DNA from: Pseudomonas aylmerensis
GTDB lineage: Bacteria > Pseudomonadota > Gammaproteobacteria > Pseudomonadales > Pseudomonadaceae
Length of the DNA: 64,000 nt
Assembly (NCBI RefSeq): GCF_001702265.1
Contig: NZ_MAUE01000037.1
Location: 1-64,000, forward strand
Direction of reading: 5' to 3'
The notes under the pieces are model-generated. The model had not been told where the DNA came from, searched no databases, and saw only the letters and a program-made list of their open reading frames with translations. Of this stretch, positions 7,971-15,981 are shown one piece after another; position 1 is the first letter of the stretch, and each line of letters starts with the position of its first letter. Made by a program: the position numbers and the translations under genes.

Positions 7971-8845
7971 CAAGCCCGCTCCCACATTGGATTGGGGTCG
8001 GGCTTAGGCATCCAGGTGCATGGAGATCAAAGGTGGGGATTGAGGTGGCGGCTAGGCACCTGGGTGTATGGAGATCAAAAAGTGGGAGCGGGCAAGCCCG
8101 CTCCCACATTGGATTGAGGTGGGGCTTAGGCATCCGGGTGCATGGAGATCAAATGTGGGGATTGGGCTGGAGCCTAGACACCTGGATGCATGGAGATCAA
8201 AAAGTGGGAGCGGGCTTGCCTGCGAAGGCGGTGTGTCAGGCACCTGATGCATCAACTGACACACTGCCTTCGCGGGCAAGCCCGCTCCCACATTGGATTG
8301 GAGTGGGGCATGGGCATCCGGGTGCATAGAGATCAAAGGTGAGGATTGGGGTAGCGCCTAGGCACCTGGATGCATGGAGATCAAAAAGTGGGAGCTGGCT
8401 TGCCTGCGAAAGCGGTGTGTCAGGCACCGGATGCATCAACTGACACACTGCCTTCGCGGGCAAGCCCGCTCCCACATTGGATTGGGGTGGGGCCTGGGCA
8501 TCCGGGTGTATGGAGATCAAAGGTGGGGATTGGGCTGGAGCCTAGGCACCTGGGTGTATGGAGATCAAAAAGTGGGAGCTGGCTTGCCTGCGAAAGCGGT
8601 GTGTCAAGCACCTGATAGATCAACTGACACACCGCCTTCGCGAGCAAGCCCGCTCCCACATTGGATTGGGGGCGGGCCTGGGCATCCAGGTGCATGGAGA
8701 TCAAAGGTGGGGATTGGGGTAGCGCCTAGGCACCTGGATGCATGGAGATCAAAAAGTGGGAGCTGGCTTGCCTGCGATGGCGGTGTGTCAGGCACCTCAT
8801 GCATCAACTGACACACTGCCTTCGCGAGCAAGCCCACTCCCACAG
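7971..8845. repeat. Tandem REPIN array, 184-bp period
   Basis: The 900-bp gap between the small gene and the lipoprotein is filled with repeats. The word GCATCC(A/G)GGTG begins at 8008, 8130, 8314, 8498 and 8682, giving one short (122 bp) and three exact 184-bp spacings, with a final unit ending near 8845. Each full unit holds a pair of inverted REP sequences (GTGGGAGC(T/G)GGCTTGC...GCAAGCCCGCTCCCAC) separated by about 35 bp, plus a spacer with two GGAGATCAAA motifs. The first unit lacks most of the paired REP loop. All ORFs here are repeat artefacts; no gene is supported. Confidence 0.92.
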
Positions 8846-8861
8846 GGGGGCGATGGCGGCC

Positions 8862-9197
8862 TTAGTCCACGCAGATCGCGCGGCCCAACTGGCCTTTTTC
8901 TACGGTTGCCGAGCAGCCGAAATGTCCGTTGTCCACCTGGCATGCGCCGGTTACCGGGCCGTTGCCGGATTGGGTCGTCACGCTGGTCTGGCACTCGCCT
9001 TCACACTGGCTGGAGTCGGTGCAGGCCTTGCCGGCGTCCTTGTACGGTGTAACGCACTTCCAGCTCTGCAGCTTGCCAACTTGCTTCATGGTGCCGCCGC
9101 CGGCCAGGCAGGCAGACGCGGTGGAGTCCTGGGCGGGCGGTGTTGCAGAGCACGCCGATAGCAACAGCAGGGCGGCCAGGCCGATCATCAATTTCAT
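8862..9197 (-). CDS. Small cysteine-rich lipoprotein
   Basis: A 111-residue predicted lipoprotein. The ATG at 9197 follows GAGGAC and gives a short signal peptide ending in the lipobox LLSAC at about residues 13-17. The mature protein has several cysteines (ACLAGG, WKCVTP, GKACTDSSQCEGEC, GACQ, FGCSA, AICVD) that probably form disulfides in the periplasm. The spacing CTDSSQCEGEC recalls small disulfide-knot domains. It is a single gene just beyond the 184-bp repeat array. No function is recognised. Confidence 0.72.
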   Translation of the reverse strand: MKLMIGLAALLLLSACSATPPAQDSTASACLAGGGTMKQVGKLQSWKCVTPYKDAGKACTDSSQCEGECQTSVTTQSGNGPVTGACQVDNGHFGCSATVEKGQLGRAICVD

Positions 9198-9287
9198 GCA
9201 AAAGTCCTCGTGGAGTAAGCGCAACGGTGCAGTGTACGGGCAATTGGACTACTTTGAATGACGAGCGATCCCTCCCGGTACTGACCC

Positions 9288-9632
9288 ATGCACACGTTAT
9301 GGAAACGCTATGTGGCACTGCTGGAAAACGACCTGAGCACGCAAATCTTCGACAATGTGAAGAACCTGCTGGTGTGCGCACTGCTGTTTGCGGCGGGGAC
9401 TAATACAGTGCTCGGGCAGCGTGACTTGTTTATCGGCGTGTTCGCCTCCAGCGTGGCCGGTTGGGGGCTGATCATCCTGTCGTCGCTGTTGTTGGTGCTG
9501 AACGTGAGCGACGGCATTCGCAGGCTTTCCAAGCTGCGCTACCACCTCGTGCTGCAACTGCTGATGATCCTGGTTTACCTGGTGATTGCCGAACGCATGG
9601 TCGAGATAGTCTGGGGCTTCCGCGCGCATTGA
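9288..9632 (+). CDS. Small integral membrane protein, unknown
   Basis: A 114-residue protein with three probable membrane helices (about residues 26-44, 50-71 and 86-104: LLVCALLFAAG, GWGLIILSSLLLVLNV, LVLQLLMILVYLVI), separated by short charged loops such as DGIRRLSKLRYH. No family is recognised with confidence; the size and helix layout are reminiscent of small PsiE-like or accessory membrane proteins. It lies 55 bases upstream of the glutaminase gene on the same strand and may be cotranscribed with it. Confidence 0.68.
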   Translation: MHTLWKRYVALLENDLSTQIFDNVKNLLVCALLFAAGTNTVLGQRDLFIGVFASSVAGWGLIILSSLLLVLNVSDGIRRLSKLRYHLVLQLLMILVYLVIAERMVEIVWGFRAH

Positions 9633-9687
9633 AGTATCCTCCGCGGCCCGCTTCCCATTGATTCAAAGACAGATGACAGGACAAGAC

Positions 9688-10596
9688 ATGCAGGTGATGC
9701 TTTCGTCGATCCTCGACGAAGTGCGCCCACTGATCGGCCAGGGCAAAGTCGCCGACTATATCCCCGCCTTGGCCGATGTACCCGCCAACCAGCTCGGCAT
9801 TGCGGTGTACGGCAACGACGGTTCGGCGTACTGCGCAGGCGATGCCGATACGCTGTTCTCGGTGCAGAGCATTTCCAAGGTATTCAGCCTGGTACAGGCC
9901 ATCGACCACGGCGGCGAAACTATCTGGGAGCGCCTGGGCCACGAGCCGTCGGGGCAGCCGTTCAACTCCATGGTGCAGCTGGAATTCGAACGCGGCCGCC
10001 CGCGCAATCCCTTCATCAACGCCGGCGCGCTGGTGATCTGTGACATCAACCAGTCGCGCTTCGCCGTGCCGATCCTGTCGATGCGCGATTTCGTGCGGCG
10101 CCTGTCGGGCAACCCGCAGATCCTGGTGAACAGCGTCGTCGCCGACTCCGAAGCCCAGCACGGCGCGCGCAATGCGGCCATGGCTTACCTGATGAAATCC
10201 TTCGGCAACTTCCATAACGACGTCGACGCGGTGCTGCACAGTTACTTCAACTACTGCGCGCTGCAGATGAGCTGCCTGGACTTGGCCAAGGCCTTCAGCT
10301 TCCTGGCCAACGAAGGCGTGAGTGCCCACAGCGGCGAACAGATCCTCACCGCGCGCCAGACCAAGCAAGTCAACTCGATCATGGCCACCAGCGGGCTGTA
10401 CGACGAGGCGGGCAACTTTGCCTATCGCGTCGGCTTGCCGGGCAAGAGCGGCGTCGGCGGCGGGATCGTCGCGGTGGTGCCGGGGCAGTTCACGGTGTGC
10501 GTATGGTCGCCGGAGTTGAACGCGGCGGGGAACTCGCTGGCGGGGATGAAGGCGTTGGAGTTGTTGAGCGAGCGGATTGGTTGGTCGGTGTTTTGA
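9688..10596 (+). CDS. glsA: Glutaminase (L-glutamine amidohydrolase)
   Basis: A 302-residue glutaminase of the serine-dependent beta-lactamase-fold family (GlsA/YbaS/YneH), which hydrolyses glutamine to glutamate and ammonia in the cytoplasm. The catalytic SxxK tetrad is at residues 61-64 (SISK in LFSVQSISKVFSL). Other conserved blocks are GQPFNSMVQLE, RNPFINAGA, NYCALQM and GLPGKSGVGGGI. The ATG at 9688 matches the usual family N-terminus (ILDEVRPLIGQGKVADYIP); two upstream in-frame starts are less likely. The length equals the family norm, and the gene is probably active. Confidence 0.95.
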   Translation: MQVMLSSILDEVRPLIGQGKVADYIPALADVPANQLGIAVYGNDGSAYCAGDADTLFSVQSISKVFSLVQAIDHGGETIWERLGHEPSGQPFNSMVQLEFERGRPRNPFINAGALVICDINQSRFAVPILSMRDFVRRLSGNPQILVNSVVADSEAQHGARNAAMAYLMKSFGNFHNDVDAVLHSYFNYCALQMSCLDLAKAFSFLANEGVSAHSGEQILTARQTKQVNSIMATSGLYDEAGNFAYRVGLPGKSGVGGGIVAVVPGQFTVCVWSPELNAAGNSLAGMKALELLSERIGWSVF

Positions 10597-10617
10597 GGTT
10601 ATAAAGGTGTTCCAGGC

Positions 10618-10640
10618 CGTTCCTGCGCTGCGTGGGAACG
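10618..10640. terminator. Hairpin repeat after glsA
   Basis: CGTTCC...GGAACG forms a short stem with an inner GC-rich loop, 22 bases after the glutaminase stop. It has the look of a dispersed short palindromic element and may end glsA transcription. There is no T-tract, so termination is uncertain. Confidence 0.35.
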
Positions 10641-10672
10641 AGCATTTCTGCAGTGTCCAGATAGGTATCTTC

Positions 10673-10993
10673 ATGGCTTACGAACTTCACATCGCCCGTG
10701 CCGACAGCCATGCAATTGCGCCTGAAGAGTGGCGCGCGTTGTGTGCCAGCGATCCAACCCTGGAGCTGCAGGACGAGGTGACCGGCATTAATCCCACTAC
10801 CGGTGCGGTGATTTCCATGGGCGGAAATCAAACCGCCTACTGGACCTCTCCCACCACGCAGCAGGCTTACTATTTTGACTATCGGCGTGGTGAGATTGCC
10901 TTTGTGTACAGCGATGAAGCGATCGTGAAAGCCAAGGCTATTGCTCAATCGCTTGCCGCGACTATCAGGGGCGACGAGGGGGAGGCGTACTGA
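10673..10993 (+). CDS. Conserved hypothetical small protein
   Basis: A 106-residue soluble protein that I can describe but not name. It opens MAYELHIARADSHAIAPEEW and contains TGINPTTGAVISMGGNQTAYW, then YYFDYRRGEIAFVYSDEAIVKAK. The alternating hydrophobic pattern suggests a small alpha/beta fold like immunity or SUKH-like proteins, but no partner toxin is nearby. The ATG at 10673 is favoured over an upstream extension, which would run through the glsA-end hairpin; AGG lies eight bases before it. It stands alone, tail-to-tail with lspA five bases later. Confidence 0.62.
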   Translation: MAYELHIARADSHAIAPEEWRALCASDPTLELQDEVTGINPTTGAVISMGGNQTAYWTSPTTQQAYYFDYRRGEIAFVYSDEAIVKAKAIAQSLAATIRGDEGEAY

Positions 10994-10998
10994 CAGGC

Positions 10999-11502
10999 CT
11001 AGGCTTTGCGCGGCTTCACGAACAAATCCATCATCAAATACAGCGCGCCCACGGTGATTGCGATATCGGCAATATTGAACACGCCGGTATGGGTCGGCCC
11101 GACGTTCAGCACCATGTAATCAACCACGTGCCCGTCGCGAAAGACGCGGTCGATCAGGTTGGCAATGCCGCCGAGGGCGATGGCGTACAGCGGCAGGACT
11201 TTGCGCAGGGGCTGGTTCCAGTTGGAAAGGGACCACCACAGTGCCCAAGCCACTACGACAGCCACGCCGACGATGAAAATCAGCTGTTTGACCTGCGGCG
11301 GCAACGCGGCGCCCAGGCTGAGGAACGCGCCGGGATTCAGGCTCAATTCGAGTGCCAGGTTGATCGGGTTGGCGCCGATTTTGAAGCTGTGGGCGTGCAG
11401 TGAAACCAGGGCCAGCAGTTTGACGAGTTGGTCCACGGCAATAAAGGCGAGGCCGGCGAGGAGGGCGAAGGTGCGGCCTCGCAGTAGGGGCGACGTGCTC
11501 AA
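10999..11502 (-). CDS. lspA: Signal peptidase II (lipoprotein signal peptidase), second copy
   Basis: A 167-residue inner-membrane aspartyl protease that removes prolipoprotein signal peptides. Four membrane helices are visible. The family blocks are DQLVK (about 24-28), LNPGAF (55-60), GGIANLIDRV with catalytic Asp118, and FNIADIAI with catalytic Asp146. I place the start at TTG 11502 because AGGAAGT lies seven bases upstream and the length then equals the family norm. An ATG at 11571 would add a 23-residue N-terminal tail. The usual Pseudomonas lspA lies beside ileS, so this isolated copy is probably a paralogue. Confidence 0.85.
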   Translation of the reverse strand: MSTSPLLRGRTFALLAGLAFIAVDQLVKLLALVSLHAHSFKIGANPINLALELSLNPGAFLSLGAALPPQVKQLIFIVGVAVVVAWALWWSLSNWNQPLRKVLPLYAIALGGIANLIDRVFRDGHVVDYMVLNVGPTHTGVFNIADIAITVGALYLMMDLFVKPRKA

Positions 11503-11573
11503 GCGGTAACTTCCTGTTTCAGGCTTTCGATAGAGCGCCCGAAGATAGCTCAGGCGCTGTATCGCGTCCATTG

Positions 11574-11909
11574 TCACGCCGCCGGATGGGCCACGCTCAG
11601 TGCCTTGTCCACCAGCAGTTGTACCCCTTCGAGCATGCGACAGATGCCCAGCGCGACATTGCGTTGAGTACCGTCGATCTCGAACGCCAGGTGAGCGGCG
11701 ATGTCGCTGATGCAGGCCAGGTCCTGGGAGGCGTTGACCAGCAGGGTTTCGGTGCCCAGGTCGGCGCGCACGGTGAAGAGTCCGTCGCTGGATTCAGGCG
11801 TGGCGGGTTTTGGGTTGAGGTAGTGATCGATGGCGCGGTAGGCCACTTCGTGCAGGGTGCTGGTGTCGAAATCGGGATGGCTTGGGGGGTTGGGGCTGTC
11901 TTTAATCAT
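11574..11909 (-). CDS. DUF6124/DUF3077-like small protein
   Basis: A 111-residue protein resembling a small Pseudomonas-restricted family (DUF6124/DUF3077). The acidic-to-hydrophobic core matches: LFTVRADLGTETLLVNASQD, then LACISDIAAHLAFEIDG and NVALGICRMLEGVQLLVD. Function is unknown and there is no signal or membrane segment. The ATG at 11909 follows GGAGAG; longer frames upstream run through the structured leader and are rejected. The lspA paralogue follows closely on the same strand. The gene sits behind a strongly folded 5-prime leader (11966-12040), which suggests post-transcriptional control. Confidence 0.72.
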   Translation of the reverse strand: MIKDSPNPPSHPDFDTSTLHEVAYRAIDHYLNPKPATPESSDGLFTVRADLGTETLLVNASQDLACISDIAAHLAFEIDGTQRNVALGICRMLEGVQLLVDKALSVAHPAA

Positions 11910-12040
11910 GGTGGAATCTCTCCGGGAATGGAGCTGCCACGATTCGCGGTCAAACGAGAGAGGATGGCAGCTATACGCGGGTTGACCGACCGGTCCCAAA
12001 GTAGCCCGGCATACCCGAAGGTATCCCGCGTACAGCTGCC
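11910..12040 (-). ncRNA. Structured 5-prime leader / candidate cis-regulatory RNA
   Basis: Read on the minus strand, 12040-12025 (GGCAGCTGTACGCGGG) pairs with 11981-11966 (CCCGCGTATAGCTGCC) over 16 positions with one G-U wobble. Enclosed are ATACC-TTCG-GGTAT (12024-12011), a 5-bp stem with a UUCG tetraloop, and a second stem closed by CCGG/CCGG, giving a three-way junction of 75 nt. Downstream, TGGCAGCT (11939-11932) could compete for the same AGCTGCCA arm. CTCC (11933-11930) can also pair with the ribosome-binding GGAG (11923-11920). This is a typical layout for translational control of the DUF6124-like gene. No known riboswitch class is recognised. Confidence 0.6.
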
Positions 12041-12393
12041 GCGACACGATACAACAGGCGTACACAAAACGCCTGATTCGATGTGGCACAGATGCATTTG
12101 GGAGGGCGGACGGTCAAATCCGGCCGCTGAATTGGCAGCGACGACGAGAGGTTAGCCAGCACCCTGGCGAGCCACAACCTGAAAGCCTTGTCGGAAAAAT
12201 CCGAGAGCCGCATGCGCGGGGCACCGTTTATCGGCGGGTTGATTCAGTCAATCTCGGTGCGGCGTGGCAGTCCGTGGGTGCCTGTGAGCTGATCACGGCG
12301 GGGGCTTGTTGATTGGGGTTGGGCTGGAAACAGCGGGAGTGCTGCGCACTCCAACGCGGGGCAAGCCCGCTCACCACAAAAAAAGGGAGAGGG
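12041..12393. other. Intergenic stretch without a supported gene
   Basis: These 350 bases hold no convincing ORF. They include a small hairpin, TCGGA-AAAA-TCCGA (12191-12204), and a REP-like palindrome at 12335-12378. The promoter for the leftward leader and DUF6124-like gene should lie just beyond 12040, but I could not pick a clear -10/-35 pair. Confidence 0.5.
12335..12378. repeat. REP-like palindromic element (GGGGCAAGCCCGCTC type)
   Basis: GGGAGTGCTGCGCACTCC followed by AACGCGGGGCAAGCCCGCTC and ACCACA. The same element appears in inverse orientation at 43995-44038, so it is a dispersed family distinct from the GTGGGAGC REPINs. It follows the stop of the methyltransferase gene. Confidence 0.6.
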
Positions 12394-13164
12394 CTAGTTT
12401 TTGGGTTTTTTCGGGGGCTTTGACCCGGGGATAATCATGGCGACCTCTTGCTGGTAGCGTCGGTACCGCTCACCGAACAGCGTCACCAGGTCCTTTTCTT
12501 CAAAGCGTGCGCCGATGAAGATGTAAACCGTCATTCCGACCGCAAACAACAGATGCCCGGCGGTCATGTGTGGCGTTGCCCAGAAGGCAATCAGGAATCC
12601 CAGGTACAGGGGGTGACGCACGAGCTTGTAAAACAGTGGCGTCGTAAACACCGGCGGCTGTGACGTGGGCTTGCGCCAACGGTCGATGGCCTGCTTGAGC
12701 CCGAACAGCTCAAAGTGGTTGATCAAAAACGTTGCCAGCAACGCGATGCCCCAGCCCAGCCAGAACAAGCCCATCAACAGGGCATCGGCCCAGGCGGCTT
12801 CAACCTCCCAGACACTCGCCGTAATGGGCTGCCACAGCCAGAACATCAACCCCAGCACCAGGCTGCTGAGCAGCACGTACGTGGAGCGTTCAACCGGCGC
12901 CGGGATGAACCCTGCCAGCCATTGCTTGAAACCTCGGCGCGCCATGACCGTGTGCTGGGCGCCGAACAGCATGATCAGCGCGGCATCGATCAACACGGCT
13001 GTCGGCCACTCACCGGGTGGGCCGTCGTTGATGTGCTTGGGCACCCCCATCTCGCCGACAAAGCCGATCAGGTACACGCAGGTGCACAGGAATACGAGGT
13101 AGCAGCAGGCGCTGTACACCAGCCCGAGCATTCGGGCGGTGTGTGGAGGATGTTCGAGGTTCAT
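12394..13164 (-). CDS. mddA: Methanethiol S-methyltransferase, MddA-like (NnrU/ICMT fold)
   Basis: A 256-residue integral membrane methyltransferase. MddA uses S-adenosylmethionine to convert methanethiol to dimethylsulfide. The sequence has six or so hydrophobic helices and family blocks: AQHTVMARRGFKQWL, APVERSTYVLLSSLVLG, ATFLINHFELFGLKQ, and the SAM-binding RHPLYLGFLIAFWATP with RFEEKDLVTLFGERYRRYQ typical of isoprenylcysteine/NnrU methyltransferases. The ATG at 13164 follows AAGGA. The tail is lysine/proline-rich. Assignment to MddA rather than a generic NnrU protein rests on the VERSTYVL and NHFELFGL blocks; activity is inferred. Confidence 0.8.
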   Translation of the reverse strand: MNLEHPPHTARMLGLVYSACCYLVFLCTCVYLIGFVGEMGVPKHINDGPPGEWPTAVLIDAALIMLFGAQHTVMARRGFKQWLAGFIPAPVERSTYVLLSSLVLGLMFWLWQPITASVWEVEAAWADALLMGLFWLGWGIALLATFLINHFELFGLKQAIDRWRKPTSQPPVFTTPLFYKLVRHPLYLGFLIAFWATPHMTAGHLLFAVGMTVYIFIGARFEEKDLVTLFGERYRRYQQEVAMIIPGSKPPKKPKN

Positions 13165-13298
13165 GGATGTCCTTCTCACTCAGTTGATCGCCCGCAATCC
13201 CCGCAGGCCAGCCAATGCATCTGGACTAAGCCTAGCGAGTTTTGCACGCGCGGCAACCTGTGAGAATTGACAGTCTGCAGTGTGCCTGGGAATAGGAT

Positions 13299-14567
13299 TC
13301 AGCTGATATTGAGCCGGTCCAGCAGGCTGTACCACGCCACCCCCGCGCCAATGTAGAACCGCTGCAACCCGTGCATCGGCAAGCGTTGCAACGGTGTCAC
13401 CGGGTAGGCGAACTCCGCGTGGCTGTCGCACAAGCGTGCGGCCAATTGCTGCCCCAGGCTGGTACACAATGCGATGCCGCGACCATTGCAGCCCAACGCC
13501 AGCGTGAGCCCCGGCGCGGGTTGGTGCACGTGGGGCATGAAGTCGCGGGTGATTGCGATGCGCCCGGCCCAGCGGTACTCGAATTCCAGCGGGCCCAATT
13601 GCGGAAACAGCAGCGCCAGGGAGCGCTCAAGGTGGGCAAAGTCGGCCGGCGATGTGGGATCGTTGAACAGCCCGCGCCCGCCCATCAATAAGCGTCCATG
13701 ACTGTCTTTGCGAAAGTACAGCAGCAGCCGTTGCGCGGTGGACACGGTTTCCTGTCCCGGCAGGATGCACTCTGCCGCGCGCCCACTCAGCGGCTTGGTG
13801 GCGACGATAAAACTGTTCGCCGCCAGAATGCTCTGCGCCATCCCGGGCCACAGGTTGCCGCTGTAGCCGTTGGTGGCCAGCACCACTTGATCAGCCGTGA
13901 CCTGAGCCCCGCCAGCCGTCTGCAGTTGCCATCCGCCGCCCTGGCGCTGCAACCCTGTTACCGCGCTGTGCCCATGAATGTGCACACCCGCCGCCAGCGC
14001 CGCGCCGACCAGCCCACGGGCATACGCCAGCGGCTGAATCGCCCCGGCACGGCCGTCCAGCCAGCCGCCAGCGAACGCCTCGCTGCCCATGCGCGCGGCC
14101 ACCGCTGCTGCATCCAGGCGCTGCACCGGCACGCCGCGTCGCGCCCATTGCTCGGCTCGTGCATGCAGCCCGGCCACGCCCTTTTGTGTGTACGACACCT
14201 GCATCCAGCCCTTGCGCACCGGCGCGCAATCAATGCCGTGCTTGTCGATCAACCTGAACACCAGGTCCGCCGAATTCGACACCGTCGAGATCAGTGGCTC
14301 GGCGCGCTCCGGTCCGAACATCTGCACCAGTTGCTCCGGGTCGTATTTGAGTGTCGGGTTGACCTGTCCACCGTTACGCCCCGAGGCGCCCCAGCCCGGA
14401 TCGTTAGCCTCCAGCACGCACACACTGACCCCGCGCTCGGCCAAATGCAGCGCCGTCGACAGGCCGGTATAGCCCGCCCCGACAATCGCCACGTCGACCT
14501 TCAGCGACTCCGCCAGCGCGGGCGTTGGCAGCACGGACGGCGCCGTCGCCGACCACAACGACTTCAT
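13299..14567 (-). CDS. FAD-dependent amine/amino-acid oxidase (DAO family)
   Basis: A 422-residue FAD oxidoreductase of the DAO/PuuB-like group. These enzymes oxidise secondary or primary amines (glycine, sarcosine, gamma-glutamylputrescine and similar). The dinucleotide-binding GAGYTG is near residues 30-35, followed by LEANDPGWGASGRNGGQV, the DAO signature region. A C-terminal block (RWAGRIAITRDFMPHV; GCNGRGIALCTSLGQQLA) closes the FAD site. The ATG at 14567 has AAGGAG upstream and overlaps the stop of the ABC ATPase gene. It is the last gene of the four-gene operon from 16760, so its substrate is probably the compound that transporter imports. Confidence 0.86.
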   Translation of the reverse strand: MKSLWSATAPSVLPTPALAESLKVDVAIVGAGYTGLSTALHLAERGVSVCVLEANDPGWGASGRNGGQVNPTLKYDPEQLVQMFGPERAEPLISTVSNSADLVFRLIDKHGIDCAPVRKGWMQVSYTQKGVAGLHARAEQWARRGVPVQRLDAAAVAARMGSEAFAGGWLDGRAGAIQPLAYARGLVGAALAAGVHIHGHSAVTGLQRQGGGWQLQTAGGAQVTADQVVLATNGYSGNLWPGMAQSILAANSFIVATKPLSGRAAECILPGQETVSTAQRLLLYFRKDSHGRLLMGGRGLFNDPTSPADFAHLERSLALLFPQLGPLEFEYRWAGRIAITRDFMPHVHQPAPGLTLALGCNGRGIALCTSLGQQLAARLCDSHAEFAYPVTPLQRLPMHGLQRFYIGAGVAWYSLLDRLNIS

Positions 14568-15316
14568 GACAGGCTCCTTGCAGTGCCGGTGGGGTGCAGC
14601 ACGCGTCGCAGAAAGTCCTGGGTGCGCGCGTGCTGCGGGTCGCCCAGCACCTGCTCGGCCGGGCCGCTCTCGACGATGTAGCCGCCATGCAGGAAGCACA
14701 CGCGGTCGGCCACTTCGCGGGCAAAGCCCATCTCGTGGGTGACCACGATCATGGTCATGCCTTCATCGGCCAGGGTGCGCATCACCGCCAGCACATCGCC
14801 GACCAGTTCCGGGTCGAGGGCCGAGGTGGGTTCGTCGAACAGCATGGCTTCGGGCTTCATCGCCAGGGCGCGGGCGATAGCCACGCGCTGCTGCTGACCG
14901 CCGGAGAGTTGTTCCGGGTAGGCGTCGGCCTTGGCACTCAGGCCGACTTTTTCCAGCAGCACCAGGGCTTCCTCGCGCGCTTGCCCAGGCGACTCGCCCT
15001 TGACGTACACCGGGCCCTCCATCACGTTTTCCAGCACCGTGCGGTGCGGGAACAGGTTGAAGCGCTGGAACACCATGCCCATGCGGCTGCGCAGGGCGTG
15101 CACGGTCTTGCTGCCGCGCTGCACGGTTTCACCGAACACGCTGATCGTGCCGCCGTCGTAGGCTTCCAGTGCATTGATGCAGCGCAGCAGGGTGGATTTG
15201 CCCGAGCCCGAGGGGCCGATCAGGCACACCACTTCGCCCTTGGCCACGTCGAGGTCGACGCCGTGCAATACGCGGTGGCTGCCGTAATGTTTTTGCAGCT
15301 GACGAATCTCGATCAT
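14564..15316 (-). CDS. Polar amino-acid ABC transporter ATPase (GlnQ/HisP type)
   Basis: A 250-residue ATPase with Walker A (GPSGSGKST), Q-loop region (MGMVFQRFNLFPHRTVLEN), signature LSGGQQQR, Walker B (MLFDEPTSALDPE) and switch region VTHEMGFAREVAD. This is the classic GlnQ/HisP pattern of polar amino-acid importers. Start and stop both overlap neighbouring genes by four bases (ATGA), so it is translated together with the permease and the oxidase. Confidence 0.92.
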   Translation of the reverse strand: MIEIRQLQKHYGSHRVLHGVDLDVAKGEVVCLIGPSGSGKSTLLRCINALEAYDGGTISVFGETVQRGSKTVHALRSRMGMVFQRFNLFPHRTVLENVMEGPVYVKGESPGQAREEALVLLEKVGLSAKADAYPEQLSGGQQQRVAIARALAMKPEAMLFDEPTSALDPELVGDVLAVMRTLADEGMTMIVVTHEMGFAREVADRVCFLHGGYIVESGPAEQVLGDPQHARTQDFLRRVLHPTGTARSLS

Positions 15317-15981
15317 GCTTTTTTCCTCCGGCCCAGGTGCTGCTCCATACGGCGCAGGCCATACACCAGCGGCAGGCTCATCAGCAGGTAGAGCAGGGCG
15401 ACCAGGGTGTAGACGGTCATGTTCTGGAAGGTCGACGAGGCGATCAGCTGGCCCTGGCGGGTCATCTCGGCGACGGTGATGGTCGACACCAGGGACGAGT
15501 CCTTGAGCATCATCACCAGGGTGTTGCCGTAGGGCGGCAAGGCAATGCGAAACGCCTGCGGCAGGATCACCCGGCGCATCATCAACGCCGAGCGCATGCC
15601 CAGGGCTTCGGCGGCTTCGCGCTGGCCCTGTTCGACCGCAATGATGCCGGTGCGAAAGTTCTCGGCCTGGTACGCCGAATAGGCGATGCCCATGCCGATC
15701 ACCCCGGCGTAGAACGCCGTGAGGTGCACGCCCATGTCCGGCAGGACGAAGTAGATGTAGAACAGCTGCACGATGATCGGCAGGCCGCGGATCACGTTGA
15801 TGATGGTGCTCGCCGTCCACGACAGCGCGCGGATCGGCGACAGCTTGAGCAACGCCAGCACCAGGCCGATGGCGCTGCTGAGCAGGAACGACAGCACGGT
15901 GATCTGGATCGTCACCCAGGCGCCCTGCAGCAGAATCGGCAGGAAATCCTGGGCGTTCTGCAGGAACTCAGCCAGGTTCAT
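15313..15981 (-). CDS. Polar amino-acid ABC transporter permease (HisM/GlnP type)
   Basis: A 222-residue permease with about five membrane helices and the HisM/GlnP hallmarks: INVIRGLPIIVQLFYIYFVL, AYSAYQAENFRTGI and the EAA loop EAAEALGMRSALMMRRVILP. A single permease gene suggests a homodimeric channel. Four-base overlaps join it to the binding-protein gene upstream and the ATPase gene downstream. Confidence 0.92.
   Translation of the reverse strand: MNLAEFLQNAQDFLPILLQGAWVTIQITVLSFLLSSAIGLVLALLKLSPIRALSWTASTIINVIRGLPIIVQLFYIYFVLPDMGVHLTAFYAGVIGMGIAYSAYQAENFRTGIIAVEQGQREAAEALGMRSALMMRRVILPQAFRIALPPYGNTLVMMLKDSSLVSTITVAEMTRQGQLIASSTFQNMTVYTLVALLYLLMSLPLVYGLRRMEQHLGRRKKA

Noticed and set aside
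8033..8811. Several 80-145 residue ORFs in the 184-bp repeat array
   Set aside because: They are the same tandem repeat read in different frames on both strands (recurring MEIKKWELACLRKRC-type peptides); no independent start signals or codon bias.
10999..11571. Longer LspA start at ATG 11571
   Set aside because: Adds 23 residues before the first membrane helix; the TTG at 11502 has a better ribosome-binding site and gives the normal family length. Not fully excluded.
11574..12089. A 171-residue reading of the DUF6124-like gene
   Set aside because: The extra N-terminal 60 residues run through the folded leader and are cysteine/arginine-rich and unlike protein; ATG 11909 has a proper ribosome-binding site.
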